A DNA stretch of 16,740 nt, from positions 1-16,740 of the forward strand of contig NZ_JOEY01000105.1 in the NCBI RefSeq assembly GCF_000718165.1, written 5' to 3'. Shown here one piece after another: positions 14,730 to 16,740 of this stretch. Numbering within the stretch: position 1 is the first letter of the stretch; the number at the start of each line of letters is the position of its first letter. Position numbers and translations under genes: made by a program. The notes beneath the pieces are model-generated. The model saw only the letters and a list, made by a program, of their open reading frames with translations, ran no database searches and had not been told where the DNA came from. This DNA comes from Streptomyces fulvoviolaceus. GTDB lineage: Bacteria; Actinomycetota; Actinomycetes; Streptomycetales; Streptomycetaceae.

Positions 14730-15373
14730 GCGGGGAAATGATTCACGGCGTGCGCGTCGAGAAGGTCGTCACCTCCGGCACCTTCGAGCTCGACGGCGGC
14801 AGCTGGGAAGTCGACAACAACGTGTGGCTCGTCGGCAACGACGAGGAAGTCCTGGTGATCGACGCCCCGCACGACGAGGCGAAGATCGCCGAAGCGGTCG
14901 GCGGACGCCGGGTGGTCGCCATCGTGTGCACCCACGCCCACAACGACCACATCAACGCCGCACCGGCTCTGGCCGAGCGGACCGGCGCTCCCGTGCTGCT
15001 TCATCTGGACGACAACCTTCTGTGGCACAAGATCCACCCGGACCGGAAACCAGACGGATATCTGGCCCACGACCGCCGACTCACCGTGGCGGGAACGGAG
15101 TTGATGGCCCTGCACACTCCGGGCCACACACCGGGGGCGATCAGTCTGTACGCCCCCGACCTGGCCACCGTCTTCACCGGCGACACCCTTTTCCAAGGCG
15201 GGCCCGGAGCAACGGGCCGGTCCTTCTCGGACTTTCCCACGATCATCCGCTCGATCCGCGACCGGCTTCTGACCCTGCCCCCGGAGACCGTCGTACGGCC
15301 GGGGCACGGGGACTCCACCACGGTGCAGGCCGAATCCCCGGACCTGCAGAAGTGGATCGATCGCGGTTACTGA
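14726..15373 (+). CDS. MBL-fold hydrolase, candidate S-formylmycothiol hydrolase
   Basis: 215 residues of the glyoxalase-II/metallo-beta-lactamase fold. Metal ligands are in THAHNDH (His70, His72, Asp74, His75), HTPGHTPG (His130 or His134), FTGDTLF (Asp153) and VRPGHGD (His194), so the binuclear centre looks complete. The start is GTG 14726, overlapping the preceding TGA by 4 bp (GTGA); no later start keeps the first strand. Genes for mycothiol formaldehyde dehydrogenase and an MBL protein are paired in other actinobacteria too. From that pairing I infer hydrolysis of S-formylmycothiol to formate, or of a related thioester. A general glyoxalase-II role cannot be excluded. Confidence 0.85.
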   Translation: MSGEMIHGVRVEKVVTSGTFELDGGSWEVDNNVWLVGNDEEVLVIDAPHDEAKIAEAVGGRRVVAIVCTHAHNDHINAAPALAERTGAPVLLHLDDNLLWHKIHPDRKPDGYLAHDRRLTVAGTELMALHTPGHTPGAISLYAPDLATVFTGDTLFQGGPGATGRSFSDFPTIIRSIRDRLLTLPPETVVRPGHGDSTTVQAESPDLQKWIDRGY

Positions 15374-15426
15374 GCCCGAACGTCACCCACGCGCATCTCT
15401 CGGAGCGGGAAGGTCGAGAAGAGCAC

Positions 15427-16740
15427 ATGCAAGTCACTGCCATCACTGTGTCCTTGTTCCTGAGTGTCGTCGGGATCGCAGTGATCAGCCGGGCGGCTGC
15501 GCGGCTCCTCCGCATCATGCGGACGGGCCAGCCGGTGGTGCCCGGCACGCGCACGAACCACTGGCAGGCGCGCACGCGCACCCTCGTACGTGAGTTCGTC
15601 GGCCACACCCGGATGAACCGGTGGGGCATCGTCGGCTTCGCGCACTGGTTCGTGGCCGTCGGGTTCCTCACCCTGGGCCTGACGATCGTCACGGCCTACG
15701 GCCAGCTGTTCCAGGCGGACTGGACACTGCCGGTCGTCGGAGGGTGGCTGCCGTACGAGGTGTACACCGAGTTCATCGCCCTTTGCACCACGGTCGGCAT
15801 TCTGATTCTGGTGACGGTGCGGCAGCTGAACAAGGCCGACAGGCCAGGTCGCAAGTCCCGCTTCGCCGGCTCGAACATGGGGCAGGCGTACTTCGTCGAG
15901 GCCGTCATCCTGGTGATCGGTCTGGCGATCCTGACGCTGCGCGGGCTCGAAGGAGCCCTCCACCACGTGGACGGCTACGAACCCGCGTACTTCGTCTCGT
16001 ACCCGCTGGTTCTGGCCTTCAAGAGGCTGAGCGTCCCAGCGGTGCAGAACCTGGTGTACATGGCCGCCATGATCAAGCTTGGTGTGACGATGAGTTGGGC
16101 CATCACGGTCGGTCTCAACACCAATATGGGTGTGGCGTGGCACCGCTTCCTGGCGTTCCCGAACATCTGGTTCAAGCGCGAGTCCGACGGCGGTACGGCC
16201 CTCGGCGGCCTCCAGCCGATGACCTCCGGCGGCAAGCCGATCGACTTCACCGACCCGGGCGACGACGACGTCTTCGGCGTCTCGCAGGTCGAGCAGTTCT
16301 CCTGGAAGGGCCTGCTGGACTTCTCGACCTGCACCGAGTGCGGTCGCTGCCAGTCGCAGTGCCCGGCCTGGAACACGGGCAAGCCGCTGTCCCCGAAGCT
16401 GCTGATCATGTCGCTGCGGGACCACGCCCACGCCAAGGCGCCGTACCTGCTCGCCGGCGGCGGCAAGGACAGGGAGGGCAACGAGAAGGCGAGCGCCGAG
16501 GCCCTCAAGGACGTGCCCGCGGCGGCGCTGGCCGAGGCCGAGCGCCCGCTGATCGGCACCTTCGAGGACAACGGCGTCATCGACCCGGACGTCCTGTGGT
16601 CCTGCACCACCTGCGGCGCCTGCGTCGAGCAGTGCCCGGTGGACATCGAGCACGTCGACCACATCGTCGACATGCGCCGCTACCAGGTGATGATCGAGAG
16701 CGCGTTCCCGTCCGAGGCGGGCACGATGCTCAAGAACCTG
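15427..16740 (+). CDS. Membrane Fe-S oxidoreductase, EtfD/DgcB-like, 3' end beyond window
   Basis: The first 438 residues are present. The N-terminal half is membrane-embedded, with hydrophobic helices around TVSLFLSVVGIAVISRAA, GIVGFAHWFVAVGFLTLGL, FIALCTTVGILILVTV, FVEAVILVIGLAILTL and LVYMAAMIKLGVTMSWAITV, like NarI-type haem b subunits. Two ferredoxin-type 4Fe-4S motifs follow: CTECGRCQSQC-P (Cys302, 305, 308, 312) and CTTCGACVEQC-P (Cys393, 396, 399, 403). The CCG domains expected in this family would lie past the window. Relatives include mycobacterial EtfD, which moves electrons from reduced ETF to the quinone pool, and DgcB beside dimethylglycine demethylase. GGAAGG and GAGAAG lie 13 and 5 nt before ATG 15427. 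It starts 53 bp after the MBL gene and is probably in the same operon, giving the demethylases an electron exit. Confidence 0.88.
   Translation, partial: MQVTAITVSLFLSVVGIAVISRAAARLLRIMRTGQPVVPGTRTNHWQARTRTLVREFVGHTRMNRWGIVGFAHWFVAVGFLTLGLTIVTAYGQLFQADWTLPVVGGWLPYEVYTEFIALCTTVGILILVTVRQLNKADRPGRKSRFAGSNMGQAYFVEAVILVIGLAILTLRGLEGALHHVDGYEPAYFVSYPLVLAFKRLSVPAVQNLVYMAAMIKLGVTMSWAITVGLNTNMGVAWHRFLAFPNIWFKRESDGGTALGGLQPMTSGGKPIDFTDPGDDDVFGVSQVEQFSWKGLLDFSTCTECGRCQSQCPAWNTGKPLSPKLLIMSLRDHAHAKAPYLLAGGGKDREGNEKASAEALKDVPAAALAEAERPLIGTFEDNGVIDPDVLWSCTTCGACVEQCPVDIEHVDHIVDMRRYQVMIESAFPSEAGTMLKNL

Noticed and set aside
15367..16662. 431-residue minus-strand frame opposite the Fe-S oxidoreductase
   Set aside because: The plus strand has transmembrane helices and two perfect ferredoxin Cys motifs; the minus frame is a shadow.

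Overview
The window looks like chromosomal DNA of a high-GC actinomycete, most likely Streptomyces or a close relative. Third codon positions are strongly GC-biased, so long antisense shadow frames are common. A mycothiol-type formaldehyde dehydrogenase is present, and mycothiol is an actinobacterial thiol. The proteins also read like Streptomyces proteins.

Layout. (1) 1-579, minus: a truncated electron-transfer flavoprotein beta subunit (EtfB), fused in frame behind scraps of a flavin-dependent N-demethylase. (2) 601-1062: a regulatory region, then a PucR-type regulator (1063-2085). (3) 2230-5053: a two-gene unit of a FAD amine oxidoreductase (DAO family) and a GMC (choline-dehydrogenase-like) oxidoreductase. 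(4) 5140-6537: a two-RCK potassium-channel-like protein whose end runs into a ~470-bp graveyard of ABC-2 permease, histidine kinase and LuxR response-regulator scraps, followed by a 7-bp tandem repeat. (5) 7001-9102, minus: a proline-racemase-superfamily enzyme coupled to an Ldh-family (delta1-pyrroline-2-carboxylate-reductase-like) enzyme. (6) 9291-10982, minus: an unusual regulator, a degenerate IS630-type transposase fused to a complete GntR/FCD regulator. (7) 11203-13251: an intact TMADH/DgcA-like N-demethylase, then an eroded MFS transporter (13312-13570). (8) 13641-16740: S-(hydroxymethyl)mycothiol dehydrogenase, an MBL-fold hydrolase and a membrane Fe-S oxidoreductase (EtfD/DgcB-like, cut by the window end).

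How the genes may work together (inference). The set fits catabolism of an N-methylated amine or imino acid, such as proline betaine, hydroxyproline betaine, N-methylproline or dimethylglycine. Flavin demethylases would release formaldehyde and pass electrons through ETF to the membrane Fe-S oxidoreductase and quinone. Formaldehyde would be oxidised by the mycothiol enzyme, with the MBL protein as a plausible S-formylmycothiol hydrolase. The racemase-family and Ldh-family pair would process a hydroxyproline-type ring to proline. The substrate itself cannot be read from the sequence.

Stand-out signals: the IS630-GntR fusion; an inverted-repeat operator TTCGACA-N2-TGTCGAA, perfect before the DAO/GMC genes and in weaker copies in the etfB/pucR region and before the Ldh gene; and at least three places where genes have collapsed by internal deletion into short mosaics.
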